The notes beneath the pieces are model-generated. The model was not told where the DNA came from and searched no databases. It was given only the letters and a program-made list of their open reading frames with translations. A stretch of DNA of 64,000 nucleotides from Parasitella parasitica (Eukaryota > Mucoromycota > Mucoromycetes > Mucorales > Mucoraceae), in assembly GCA_025201805.1 (NCBI GenBank), contig MU619237.1:440784-504783 (forward strand). The letters are read 5' to 3'. Both the position numbers and the translations under genes were made by a program. This document shows, one piece after another, positions 37,131 through 48,522 of this stretch (position 1 is its first letter; each line of letters starts with the position of its first letter).

Positions 37131-37726
37131 ATCGAAAATAGCAGTGGAAAGAGGTGAGCTATCATTTCAGATTTCAAGTTAATATGGCAATCTCACATCT
37201 ATTGAGTGTTTCTTACAATTTTTTTTACAGTCGAAAGAAAAAGAATTTGAAATAAATATATGGGGTTGGATATTTTGGATAGCGAGTGTGTGTGCGGGCC
37301 CCTTGCTTCAGCCTATGAAGTTGCTTCGAATACCGCGCAACCAACAACCAAACCTCGAGCTTCAATGAAGACAGTATAAACAAGGGGGAGGCCGAAATTT
37401 TACGTCACCCGTATCTACCACGAAGACATCCACTGGGATCTAAAACTGTCATCAATGCAAAGACTAAATAGATCTTGCTATATTACAATTAGCCTGAAAT
37501 TAATGTCAAGAGCAGTAAAAGGGCATCTTAGCGGTATACTATTAGCATCGATTGATAGTTTATACAGTATAATTCCGTCAGTTTTACGGCAAAGAAGCAG
37601 CATCATTGATTTCATTTGTTGTGTTCGGATTTTGTAATACCAAATCCCGGCTCATCATCATTTTTTCTTCAAGATGTTTTGCATGATTCATAGTATGTGA
37701 TTTACATCTCTCTCGATTTGGTTATC
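37131..37726. other. Divergent intergenic region
   Basis: Lies between the ATP4 start and the OCIA-like gene start, so it likely carries both promoters. A short frame at 37455-37637 has no support. Confidence 0.45.
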
Positions 37727-38278
37727 ATGTCACGAATTCAACAAGGCATAGCAAAAGAACATCCCGTTAGTTGGCTTGATTCTTATATATTTATTGACGT
37801 TAAACATGACAATTAGGAATGGATCCTCCCAAGACTTTGCCAGCAAAATGCCAATAAGACAGGCGTTTACGCAGCGAGTAAGATATGATACAATGGCGTC
37901 TTACAGCGAGAAACTAACAGACAGCACGGTTTAGTTTTTGCTGGTATAGTGACATGTAAAATAATTGTTGAGCAATTAAATAGACACTGCATCTAACCTC
38001 TATCTCGTAAATGATAGTGCCGATAGCTCGCCGTTTCTTGGATAAAAATCGAGCTTTATTCTCTGCACTCGGTAATTTCAAGTGTATTTAGCTAATAGCG
38101 ATTAATAAATGCATAACCATAAATAGGCGCATCTGGATTAGCTGGCTACATTGCTGCCAAATATTCGTTTGCATACTGCGAGAAAACATACGGCTTCTTT
38201 CAAAGCATGGAGCATATACAGACTGAAGAACTCAAAGCTCCCAATGGCAGTAAACAGAATAGTACTGACTTGCATTGA
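37727..38278 (+). CDS. Small two-helix protein, OCIA-domain-like
   Basis: Five short exons, 37727-37765, 37817-37877, 37935-37955, 38018-38071 and 38127-38278, join with every phase matching and encode 108 residues. The deduced protein has EWILPRLCQQNANKTGVYAA, a hydrophobic stretch AIFAGIVTLPIARRFL, a second one around RALFSALGASGLAGYIAAKY, then SFAYCEKTYGFFQSMEHIQT. The cysteine near the N-terminus, the two hydrophobic segments and the GYIAAKYSFAYCEK pattern resemble the OCIA domain of small mitochondrial/endosomal proteins. The third exon is a 21-nt microexon. Family assignment is tentative; the gene model is supported by frame continuity through four introns. Confidence 0.6.
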
Positions 38279-39147
38279 TTTCATACACATGTATAGTGCA
38301 TCGTATAAAAATATTTCATCTTGAAACCAGATGCCTCAAATGGAGGCATATGCTACTCACAAAAATATATTATCAGTATTTGACAAACTATAGTTTTACG
38401 TTAAAAAACAATGCATAGATGAACCATGGCAATTGATAGCATAGTATCAATCTATCATATGCTTAGGCATGTTTTTGTTGAATCTCCATCGACGTTGGTT
38501 TAGAGGGTGATTCAGATGGTTATTAGCTTCAGATAGCTAAACTAAATCGTTAATCAATGTATACGATCCTCTGAAGTATCACAAATCAAATGATTCCAGT
38601 GCATGATTCTGCCATAATATGGATTTCATCGCTTTTATTTTGATAGACATTTTGGATTTCGCACATAGTAAACGTGCTTTAGTTTTTAATAGAAGACGAT
38701 AAATGCTTTTTTGCTGTATCTGAAGATACAGTTTGTTCAAGTTTTTCCTAATGGAAAATGATATTTAATTTTCAAATGGTAAGATAACCACCGATTTTGC
38801 CATATTTGAGGTGAAAGATTAGAGTTAAAAGAAAAACCGACTAATCAATTAATTTTCATTTACAAGATGGCTAAGAAAAATTTGGTTAAACGCAACAGCA
38901 AGACATTTTGGAATCAAAGAAATATCTCAGACTAACTCTGCAATCGTACACCAAGAATTTAAGTTGCAGATATGTTGTTTCTTACAATAAAGGAACTGTT
39001 ACCTATCTGAAACGCGTATTTCATTGGATAATAATGTGTAAACGCATGAGGAAAGGATGGCCGTAGTAAATTTTATTTCCTTCTTTTCCAATGCACATTT
39101 GTTTTTCCATTGCCGTGTTTGCTTAATTTATAATAATGTATAATTTT
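38279..39147. other. Intergenic, nothing recognised
   Basis: AT-rich, with promoter-like sequence for the ERCC8 gene at its right end. No supported exon. Confidence 0.5.
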
Positions 39148-40712
39148 ATGAAAAAGCGAGAGTATGGAATGTTGAAGCCTATACGATTGGAGCGAGCAGA
39201 GACAACAAAACGAGTGTATAGTTTGCAGCTAAGCAAAACCAAAGAGCTGGCTCTTTCTCATAGAGGTGTGTTGTGAGAGTGTACAAGGTGCGCTCGCAGC
39301 ATGAATTGAAAGAAAATGGTTGAAAAGCTAATAAAAAATACTCTAATTATAGGTGGAGTTAATTCGATAAAGATTGAGGCTATTGAGCAGAGATAGTGAG
39401 TTATGATGTAGCGTTATAGGCCATCAACTAACGCATTAAATAGTCTGTTATCAGGGGGGGGTGACGGGAAAGTGCATATATTTGATTTACAAGCAGTTCC
39501 TGCCCAGCACCTGCGAAATGAACCCATTGCAAGCACAGCAAGGTACCGAGACAAAAGATTGGTAATAATAAGCTTCATTAATGTGTATAGAGTGGATCGA
39601 CATAAATATGCTGTCACCTCTGTCTCCTGGTTCCCTTTTGATACAGGTATGTTTGTCACATCCAGTTATGACACAACAATCAAAGTATGGGATACAAATG
39701 AGATGAAGGCAAGTTAATTGATCGACAAATGCATGCCTTATTAATTGCCTGGTATCATTGAACACAGCCAGCATATGAATTTGACATGGAATCAAGAGTC
39801 AATTCCCAAGCAATATCACCCATCGCTTCACATTCGCTAGTAGCAAGTAGGTTTTATACATTATTTGTGTAGCTGATTTGGGCTAATCGCTGCGGTAAGG
39901 TGCGGCTTCTGAGCCCAGAATCAGGCTGTGCGACCTAAATAGCGGCGCCTTTACTCATTCCCTGACCGGCCACTCTGGGTCTGTGTTATCATGTATTTGG
40001 TCTTCGAACCACGAATATACTTTATACTCTGGCGGGTAAGTAAATCTGACATACTGAGTAACAGTTCTTATTTATGTTGATTATTTAGTGATGATCGACA
40101 AATCCGGGTTTGGGATATAAGACGAGCAGCATCCTGTTTGATGTCCCTCGATCAGGATAACGCCAGTAAGATTGTGCACATTTTATTACTGTCATGTAAT
40201 ATAAACAACCCCTTGATTTTCTTTTATTAGACGTACGGGATCCCTTGGCAGAAACCAATTCTGCACATGGCAAAGGTGTAAATGGATTGTCAATGACACC
40301 AGACGGCCGGTATTTAATATCACTCGGCCTGGATGAAAAGATCCGTTTGTGGGATACAGAGTCGGGAAAGAACACATTCGTTAATTATGGGTCCAATTGG
40401 AGAAATAGACATAAATTGCACATGGAGGCTACTGTTTCAAGTGCGGATGTATGGCCACCGCTCTTGTATATACCCAGTGATGATAGACAAGTGCTCGTTT
40501 ATAGGCTACTTGATGGTGTGCTGGTACAGCGACTAAAAGGCGCTTATGGGAGAGTGATCTGTGTCGAAAAACGAGACGCCTACCAAGAATTTTATAGTGG
40601 ATCAAATGGGGGAGAGATTCTGATTTGGGAACCACCAATACAGGGTGACGCTATTAATGAAATTGAAGACATGGACCTGGACGCATGGAGTGCGAGTGAT
40701 CCTGAAGATTGA
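39148..40712 (+). CDS. ERCC8: ERCC8/CSA-like WD40 repair protein
   Basis: Eight exons, 39148-39265, 39353-39395, 39444-39542, 39591-39708, 39768-39846, 39900-40035, 40089-40165 and 40231-40712, encode 383 residues, close to human CSA (396), all phases consistent. Landmarks follow CSA: ERAETTKRVYSLQLSK, GGVNSIKIEAIEQRYLLSGG, VDRHKYAVTSVSWFPFDTGM, SSYDTTIKVWDTNEMK, EPRIRLCDLNSGAFTHSLTG, RQIRVWDIRRAASCLMSLDQ, NSAHGKGVNGLSMTPDGRYL, GKNTFVNYG and the acidic tail DAWSASDPED. CSA is the substrate receptor of a CUL4-DDB1 ligase in transcription-coupled repair. The fourth intron starts with GC (GCAAGT at 39709), not GT; only this choice keeps the frame. Confidence 0.93.
39709..39767 (+). other. GC-AG intron in ERCC8
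   Basis: Donor AAG|GCAAGT and acceptor CACAG. Using the nearby GT (GTTAAT at 39713) shifts the frame into a stop, while the GC donor joins NEMK to PAYEF in frame. Confidence 0.8.
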
Positions 40713-41013
40713 TCATGAAAATAAAAATTTGTACTGGCCAGGGGTAACTTTAGTATAAATTGTCTTGCGGCCCATTCCTAACAAATCCAGTATCGCGCGT
40801 GAAAAGCGCCTACATACTCTTGTGTAATTGTGTCACCATGGAGATGGTTAAAGATTTGGGCCCGAGTGAGTGTACATGAAACACACTATTACACTGTACA
40901 AAAAAAGTCAAATGCAAAAAAAAAATATGCTTATAAATAACTACTCTGATGTCTACACATAATCGACTCTTTTTTCTCTCTTCTTCCCGTGATATTATCA
41001 TATACAGCTTAAA

Positions 41014-41425
41014 ATGGGTTGTTGCATTTCTCATCCTTGCTTTCAAAAGGTATAGATCATTTCAACATTCAGCAATTTGACATGTCATCTCACACTTGTA
41101 TCAATATATCTAGGAAACTGTCTACGAAGTAACTTTAGATGCTGATGGCGTAGCTCAACGTGTGCCAAAAGGCCAAGGAACCCACTTTATTCACATTTCT
41201 TCCAACAATGAGACCCACCTAGAAGAAAAGGTAACGATAATTTGCTCATAAAAAAAGAAACAATCTAACTTGTTTCGACAAATATAGACTGAACAATCGT
41301 CTCAAGATGTCAACAAGAACAGCAAATGGCCATCACTCTCAACGCCACCCAACTACAACAAGAAAGTGGCTCCGGTTAAGAACGAGCAGCAAAAAGATCA
41401 AGAAAAAGATGAAGTTTCGTCGTAA
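41014..41425 (+). CDS. Small protein with myristoylation/palmitoylation N-terminus
   Basis: Three exons, 41014-41049, 41114-41230 and 41288-41425, give 96 residues in frame. The first exon encodes only MGCCISHPCFQK. Gly2 followed by Cys3-Cys4, with Ser6, is the classic layout for N-myristoylation plus palmitoylation, so membrane attachment is likely. The middle (ETVYEVTLDADGVAQRVPKG) could form beta strands. The C-terminus is charged and rich in Gln, Lys and Asp. I do not recognise the family. Its 3' flank carries a short perfect hairpin (41459-41476). Confidence 0.7.
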
Positions 41426-43640
41426 TTAGACACAACAATATGTCAGAAAAAAGAAGGAATGTTAAAACATTCCTTTTTGTCAAAAAGAAATGATCAAAAC
41501 TGTTGATTTCATGTAGTTGTATATATATATATTATTCCATTCCTTTATATTTTATCATTCACATTACTGCTGTAATTTGCTATCCCCCCCCCTTCATCCC
41601 TTATTAACTTTTTGTTTGATACTTCAAGTATATGTATTGTCATAAATTCTTATTGATTTGTAATAATTGATTATATCATATATTAGTTGCTTAAAAACAT
41701 AAACAAGGAAGGGATTTGTACTATAAACAAATCAACTCTACTTTATTGTACCATCATCTCTTGAGTTTCATGATATAACCAGTGATACGAATAATGTTGC
41801 GTGATGTGTTCTTTTATCATATTACCTATTGGGTCATCTGCATTGTGCAATTTTTTTTTTTTTTTTTTCGGTTCGAATCTAAATGTTTTTCCAAGAGATG
41901 AATGGCGGAAGGCATTTCGGGTCAAGCCCACTCCGGAGAATTGCTTGGGTGCACAAAGAGACGGCCTGTATTCGTTTTTGTAAGAGGTAACTTAATTTAG
42001 AATGCTAGTAAAACCATACATTCTAAACGGATAGAATTAGATGTGCCTGAATTTAGCTCATTTACTCAAATTGGGTTTTGCTATGTGATTCAACAAAAAA
42101 ACCTATATATAAATATACTCACTGATCAGTTGAACGACGCTTTCTCATGCTTCCCAGGTAGAATTCTATTCAGCCACACTCACTTGAAAGATAATAGTGT
42201 AGTTGCATGACAACACTTAAAACGCTGAAAAAATGTTCTCTACATACCAAAATCTCAATTTAGTCAATTCATCAAGATAAAATATTAAATTACTATATGT
42301 CTCATCATGAACCACTAACAACAATTATCGAGATAAGAAGAAATACTGGTGGGGCTCATCAGGTGGTACACACTTTTCACATCAATGCAAAGACTACGTA
42401 ATTATGTATTTTATTGCTGATGCTATAGCATAGTATGCGAATGGGTATACCTGGAAGACACAAATTTTTTACTTTACAAGTTAGTTGAGAGGTATCATAA
42501 CATTCTTTGATTTACATTTAACTAAGAAGGGCAAGATAATAAAATTGATTGTAATATACGGGCTAAAATAGATATGTGTTTATCATGATGGTTATCTTGC
42601 ACACAAGAAAGCAAAGCTAATTCCTCATGTGTTTACAATTAAGTTGCATGCATTTTCAAGCAGCTATGATAATACAAAATATTTAATACACCGCAACCTT
42701 GGCAAACACCCATCGTATGCTTACGCATTTTTTGCATCCTTCGAGGCTTTCGCGATATCTAATGACCTTGGTTATTTGATATAGCTTCAAGGATATTTAT
42801 GTAACCTTGAACAATGGAATTGAGCAGTTGTACATTCTCACAAGTCAGAATCTGCATTCAATGTTATTGATTCCAGTTTCACTTAATATATTATTATTTC
42901 AGATGCCCATTCAGTCGAGCCAGGAGTTGTGTCAAAAATAGGAGACATGTATGTACCCTATCAAACAATTTCGATTTTGGGTGAACGTATATTTATAGAT
43001 TGCCCTCGAGTTTCATCCTTTGCTAATATTACCTTTAGTTCTCTTCCCCACAAATAGTTTCTATAAATTTTTTTGCGAGTAATGCTGTCCTTTTACAATA
43101 TTTTTATGATCGCACTTTTTATCTGAGGATGTACTATTTAATGTAAATACTCCATTTGTTGTACGTTCAGATGCTCTAGCAGCTATAGCTTTAAATGCAT
43201 AGCCACCAAATTAAAACTTGTGCAAAACTTATACAAAACGTGTATCCATGAAGGACCATTTATAGCAACTTTATCATTGAGTCTATCGAAATTGACCTTG
43301 CACTTTTCCAAGTAGCGAACTTAGGTCATCTATCTATTTACAAACTATATTAATGTTCTAACAGTTTTGCCAATAACATTGATGTACTATCCCATTATTT
43401 CCCACCAATAATGACAAACTTTCCATTGTTACAATGTTCGTTGATAAATCTAGACCCTCCCAATCCTCTGCAGACTGAAGCATAGCTTGGTCTTAGTATA
43501 TACTATAGTTTCATGATTACTTACAGCTTTCAATTCCTAATAAGAGCACCAGACTCTCAAGTAAATATTTGACAAGGTTGATATGAAAGCAATATCCTGC
43601 GTTTTTCTAATCAATCGACCACCTTTAGTTTTTTCCTTTT
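41426..43640. other. Gene-poor AT-rich region
   Basis: Contains a T run of about 18 nt near 41851. A minus-strand frame near 41743-41980 encodes LCAPKQFSGVGLTRNAFRHS and KKKKKK; an alternative splice from an ATG near 42152 would read another frame. Neither has a recognised family. Nothing else convincing. Confidence 0.4.
41459..41476 (+). terminator. Short hairpin in the 3' flank
   Basis: GGAATGTT/AACATTCC with a two-base loop, followed by TTTTT, about 35 nt after the stop codon of the small lipidated protein. A role in 3' end formation is a guess; eukaryotic mRNAs do not need it. Confidence 0.3.
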
Positions 43641-44175
43641 TTCAAGCCAATAAAGACCAAAGCTTTTGAGCAATGAATCGAATCAAGACGTCCATCACTA
43701 TAAAATTTGCTAATATAACAACAATAAAAAAAGCATCGATTTTAGATGGTACTGATTTTATTTGCAGCCATTCAAACGATTTGGAACCTTTGTGCATACG
43801 AACGTAAATTGATTGTAGATATATCATAGATGTTACTCTGCCAACAATTTGTTAATTCTATGTATCTCCCTTTGCTCGAGCCATCACTTCGGATACCCTT
43901 GCAAAAGAAATTGATCAGCGTACAAACTTGTTACAATGAGACGAGATGCCTGACTTTTTGTCGCATTTGTCAAAGCACTGATCACTGCCGAAGAGACTGT
44001 CCTGACTATAAAAATGGGTGCAGTGCTACCATTGTAATAAAACTAACCATGTATCCAAGAACTGTGACCGTAACAACGTTGAATCTATATTCCAAGCACT
44101 AGAAATTGCTCCTTCAAAGCAGAAGGAACGAAAAAGCGCTAAGTTTCTTCTTGCTAGGAACAAGGCGTAGCTTTG
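43640..44175 (+). pseudogene. Retroelement gag/ORF1 relic with two zinc knuckles
   Basis: Two CCHC-type knuckles occur close together in different plus-strand frames. CRICQSTDHCRRDC (about 43957-44001) is C-x2-C-x4-H-x4-C. CYHCNKTNHVSKNC (about 44021-44062) is C-x2-C-x4-H-x4-C after a one-base frame change. The downstream frame continues as RNNVESIFQALEIAPSKQKE to a stop. Upstream frames contain DTLAKEIDQRTNLLQ. Such paired knuckles are typical of the nucleic-acid-binding protein of retroelements. Frameshifts and stops show decay. No reverse transcriptase is seen nearby. Confidence 0.6.
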
Positions 44176-44334
44176 TTTGGTAATCGTAGCGCTGAAGATT
44201 ACAGAAAGGCAAGTGGTGACAAGGATCGCATTATAGCAGAGTCTTCTCCACGGCCTAATACAAGCAGGCTAATGGCAAAGAAGGTGAAGTTACGAAAGTT
44301 AAGGCTAACCCTACTGTAGTATTTAATAATGATC

Positions 44335-44615
44335 CTTTCAAAATTGAAAATGCAATCAAATTCATCAATCAAATGCGTTTATAAGTACATATACAAGAAC
44401 ATGTTGAAAGGACATGACAGAGCTCAAGTATATATGGGAACAGACAGTGAGGAAAGTGGAGACGAAATCAAAAACTTTCTCGATACAAGATACGTTTCTA
44501 TCTGCAAAGTAAATTGGCGCTGAAGTTCATTTCCTGCATATAAAAAATTCGCTAAAACTCATGTCTTGATTCTTCATATGAAAAAATCCCCTGATTTATT
44601 CCAACAATGATAATA
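44335..44615 (+). pseudogene. Helitron helicase-like protein relic
   Basis: The frame at 44368-44520 encodes IKCVYKYIYKNMLKGHDRAQ, VYMGTDSEESGDEIKNFLDT and RYVSICKVNWR. This is the I-K-Y-x-x-K-Y-I-Y-K-G-x-D-R ... E-I-x-x-[YF]-L-D-x-R-Y-[IV]-S-x-x-E-x-x-W-R block of the Helitron Rep-associated helicase-like N domain. After a one-base shift the next frame gives SFPAYKKFAKTHVLILHMKK (about 44527-44586), the following part of that domain. Only a few hundred bases survive and the frame is broken, so the copy is dead. It lies between a gag-like relic and a foldback element. Confidence 0.75.
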
Positions 44616-44949
44616 GTCCTGAAGACATGATTAGCTAAGGGCCACCTGAATAAAAATCATGAATTTAAATACAATTTGAACAACCCTAATAATCTGGAAG
44701 TGAGAGCTGCCATTTATACAGGCTTTTGTGAACGGTACACATTTTACAAGAAGAGAAAATCTCGCGTTTTGAGAATATAAGGATCCTCAGGATTTGGTAG
44801 AATCCTTGGTCGTGCTTGAAAAAAACAGTAGTGTCATCAAAAGACATAGAAAAATCCATCTGCGAATCCTTGTCTACCATACTCCTGATACAACACACAT
44901 TGGTTAAGTATATAATGCTACCTATTAAATCACAGTAAAGACATTGGGT

Positions 44950-45853
44950 AATCTTTGTTGTATCCATATAAAGGCTACATGTGTCACATCTAAGTTAGTT
45001 ATAATGTAGGGATGATATTAATTGTTGGTAGTTCTTTTACAAACAAGGAATAAGCTACGAGTTGTAATTGGATCTCTTACAGGTTCCAGGCTTATTCAAA
45101 GAATACATCTAGATCAGATCGCGAGATGCCGGGAAGATATCCTGCCTGATCTGCCATAATTATAGACAGGAGATCATGGTAATGTACTTCAATTGAAGAT
45201 TGAAGATTGTCCAATGATGTGATGTGATACGCTTGTGTAAATTGGAGAACAAAGTCTCTGTTTCAAATCAAGAAGGTTATTCCTGTAAGTAACACAGATC
45301 TGAGCACCAGGATAAAGGTTAAGGCTCTGTCAGATCAAAGACGTGTAGCCCTTGCTGTATAACCTCATATCGTACCCTGTCAAGTAGATTTGTTGTGCCA
45401 GTGTCAAAGGGCGCAGCGTAATGTTATGTAAAATATGATTTGTATAAAGTAATAAGACTTTTCTGAATAAAACCAGATACAAAACTGAAGACTTTTATTG
45501 ACATAAGATATGATCTCTATTTATACTAAAATATATCCCAATCAATGTTTATCCACATAACATCTGATGTTTGACAAGAAGTGTCAAACCTTATTAAATC
45601 ACAGCATTTCCAGGACAGACCTATCTTTCTATTTTACATTAAAGAGAATATTGGGTAGGATGTCTTCCCGACATCCCGCGATCTGATCTAGATGTATTCT
45701 TTGAATAAGCCTGAAACCTTGCAAGAGGTCCAATTACAGCTTGTAGCTTATTCCTTATTTGTAAAGGAATTACCAACAATTAATATCATGATCCGTGCAT
45801 TATGACTAAGTTAGATATGACATATGTAGCCTTTATATGGATACAACAAGATT
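44950..45853. mobile_element. Foldback/TIR element with about 200-bp inverted arms
   Basis: The left arm (about 44950-45145) and right arm (about 45655-45853) are inverted copies with mostly single-base differences. Shared blocks include TTGTATCCATATAAAGGCTA, GATATTAATTGTTGGTA, AAGGAATAAGCTAC, GCTTATTCAAAGAATACATC and TAGATCAGATCGCG. The roughly 510-bp centre has no transposase. It is a non-autonomous element. I could not define a target duplication. Confidence 0.75.
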
Positions 45854-48522
45854 GTCACTGTGAATTAGTCTTGTCAATTAGTAATCTAAATAAGTCACCA
45901 TAAATTTATGTAGTTGTAAAAAGTATAAATAGCAAATGCAATTTCGATCTTAAATAAAGTATCTTTAAGTTTTCGTATATCGTTAACATTTGGTTTTTAT
46001 TATCTTTTTAACCCAACAGGTGTGATGTATGATTGACCAATAAACCTGATAAAAAGATTGAAAGTAGATGTTGATGAAGATAGAAATTGACAACTACAAC
46101 ATTAATTGGTGTATTGTAGATATAAAAAATTTATGGACTTGTTTATAAGCAAGATCTTTATGAATATACCTTTAGGTAACTGAAATGTTTTTAAAGTTTA
46201 TATCACGAAATTGACATTAAAGTTGCACAATTCCGCGGGTAAACCAATGTACAAATCCTTTTCTATGAAAACAACAATTGTATTATAGAGATACGACATA
46301 TTCTATCAAAAGTTATCTGCAAAACCAGTTTTATTTTTCAATATTTATCATAAATATCACATATTTGCTCATAATCCGTCGCGCAGAGTTGCCAGTGGCA
46401 AAAGTTTTTGAAGTTCGGAGTTTTAAAAAATTAAACTCCGCTTTATTAGATTTATATTTTGAAGCTTGTTAACAATATAAAGAAATTACCGTTTGTTGCT
46501 ACTATTTGTTAATATGGGAATTAATGATAATACTCACTTTTCTAGGTTTAAGGGATTAAGTATTCCTAACTAGAAATATGGTATTGAATCGGTAAAAGGA
46601 GCCTACACTGAAATTGACATTTGAATGCTTTCATGACTAAAACGAATTCTTGTAAATGAATAGTGCTTGGATGCTCTTATGATTTTACCCTCCGTACTCT
46701 CATTTGAGCTGATGCGATGTATCAATTCCCAAGTAAAATCAATCCAGAACACTCAAGTCAGGAACATATCCCAATGGATCATGTCCCTTATGTATAACTC
46801 AACATGACATGTTCATGGACAAAATAGATACATTCTATTGTTCCATTCTCTAAACCACTCAACATGTCTCAGACTTATATCTTATCTGCAATGGAATGGT
46901 ATAACTAAAAGCGCATAACTGAAAAAATAAGACTCAAACGTCACGCATAGTTAATCCATGCCATTCGAGTTCGCATAACATATAAATCAAATCAAATTAC
47001 AAATACAATTTGACATTATCAATGAATGTCGTGTGAAGGAAAACACTCCTGATCAAAGTGCTTTCCCTTACACAACAAACATTCAGAATAAGAATAATAA
47101 TGACAAAGATATCAATTATGGCAGCTCGTCATTCAATGAGTTTTTCCCATCATTCTAGATAAGGATATCTTTAACAGAATAACTAAAGTATGACGATAGC
47201 CATCCTAACACGGCCAACCAATGTTACGCACATCTCCATCAATGGTGAAAGCATTCAGCATAATTTGCTTCTCCTTAAAACCTAAAATTAAACAACGACA
47301 AATTAACGCATTGACTCTAGGATCAATGCTTCATCCATGAGAACTGATATACAACAATTCAAATCCTATAAATACTAAGATGTTTTTCTCTAGATAAAAC
47401 CTCAGTATACTTTTATAATAAAGAATCCCAAACTTGATTATAATTGTAATTTCATATCGCTTTTATTTTTACTTTTTTTTTTTATTTCGTAAATCTTTCA
47501 AATTTACTGCATTATCCTCCCATCAGTCTACTTAGATTTACTAGTATATAAATCATCCTTTTTTCCATGTAATAAACGATATCTTCACCTGATTAATTCA
47601 CAACCGCTTTATTTGAATAATTTCTTATTTTGATGGATCAGAATGTATCATTGAGGGTATATTTTAAAAAAGTAAACATCCGATGATTACCTAGAGCGCC
47701 CCTCTATAGGGCCATAATGTTATCTACACATTTGGAAATGAATAAAGCATAGATGCTTAAATTGAAGTGATCGGAAAGAAATTTTGTTCATAATACCATT
47801 TTTATGTTTATTTTTGGAGAGGATTTGTGGACCCTGCAGGTCTATGAAGCTTACACTGCGTCTGGCTACAAGTTAGCATATAATTTTCCACCTCAAAGCT
47901 TTTGTTGTGATTAGTTAATAGTTAACACCTGTTTTGGCGGAAATCTTTGCAATCTACAAAAGTCTTCCAAAGCTAATTTCAAGTCTTCTAACCCTAGGTG
48001 AAGTGTTTTATCAGCAGCAATTTATGTATTTCCATACACCTGTTTTGCAATTGCTGTTAGCCATATCTTGTACGAAGTCATATTTTTTATTGTGATAGTT
48101 TACCGCAACTATATTGAAGACTTCTAGACAAAGCAAGAGCGTTTCCTTGCACAAATCTGTCCAATGTAGAAGTTAAGCAATTATTGCAGTCCATCAGGAT
48201 ATCTGTAAATTTTTGTCATTTCAAGTTGCACAGCAAATGTTAAATGTGCTTGATGACTCTTGGGTTATATCGTAGTCAAAAATCATGTTTTTGAGTGAAA
48301 CAAATGTATACCCGATTATTTCTGGGCTGAGGCATCCATGTATACAATAGGATACTTGTGAATCATTATTATATTGGGTTATGCACCTTAATTATCAAGC
48401 ATATAAATTTAACAAAGAGAAAGAAAGTATTTATTGCTGTGCGCATTATATTTACATGTTTGTTTAACGGAATGGTCTACTGTATCGATCGTTTATAATT
48501 TTTTATTAATACAATGAAAGGA
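45854..48522. other. Gene-poor AT-rich region with hairpins
   Basis: No supported gene. Imperfect inverted repeats occur at about 46414-46440 (CGGAGTTT ... AAACTCCG) and about 47030-47073 (GTGTGAAGGAAA ... CTTTCCCTTACAC). Probably old mobile-element DNA. Confidence 0.45.

Noticed and set aside
41866-41880. GGTTCGAATC, a tRNA B-box-like sequence
   Set aside because: No A box or acceptor stem around it; it follows a poly-T run.
41743-42160. Minus-strand frames with LCAPKQFSGVGLTRNAFRHS or, after a splice from an ATG near 42152, LLQKRIQAVSLCTQAILRSG
   Set aside because: Two incompatible readings of the same DNA, neither with a recognised family; a T run lies within it.
43642-43827. Minus-strand hydrophobic frame
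   Set aside because: Antisense to the gag-like relic; no independent support.
44686-44967. Minus-strand frame of 93 codons
   Set aside because: Overlaps the region after the Helitron relic and the edge of the foldback element; no motif.
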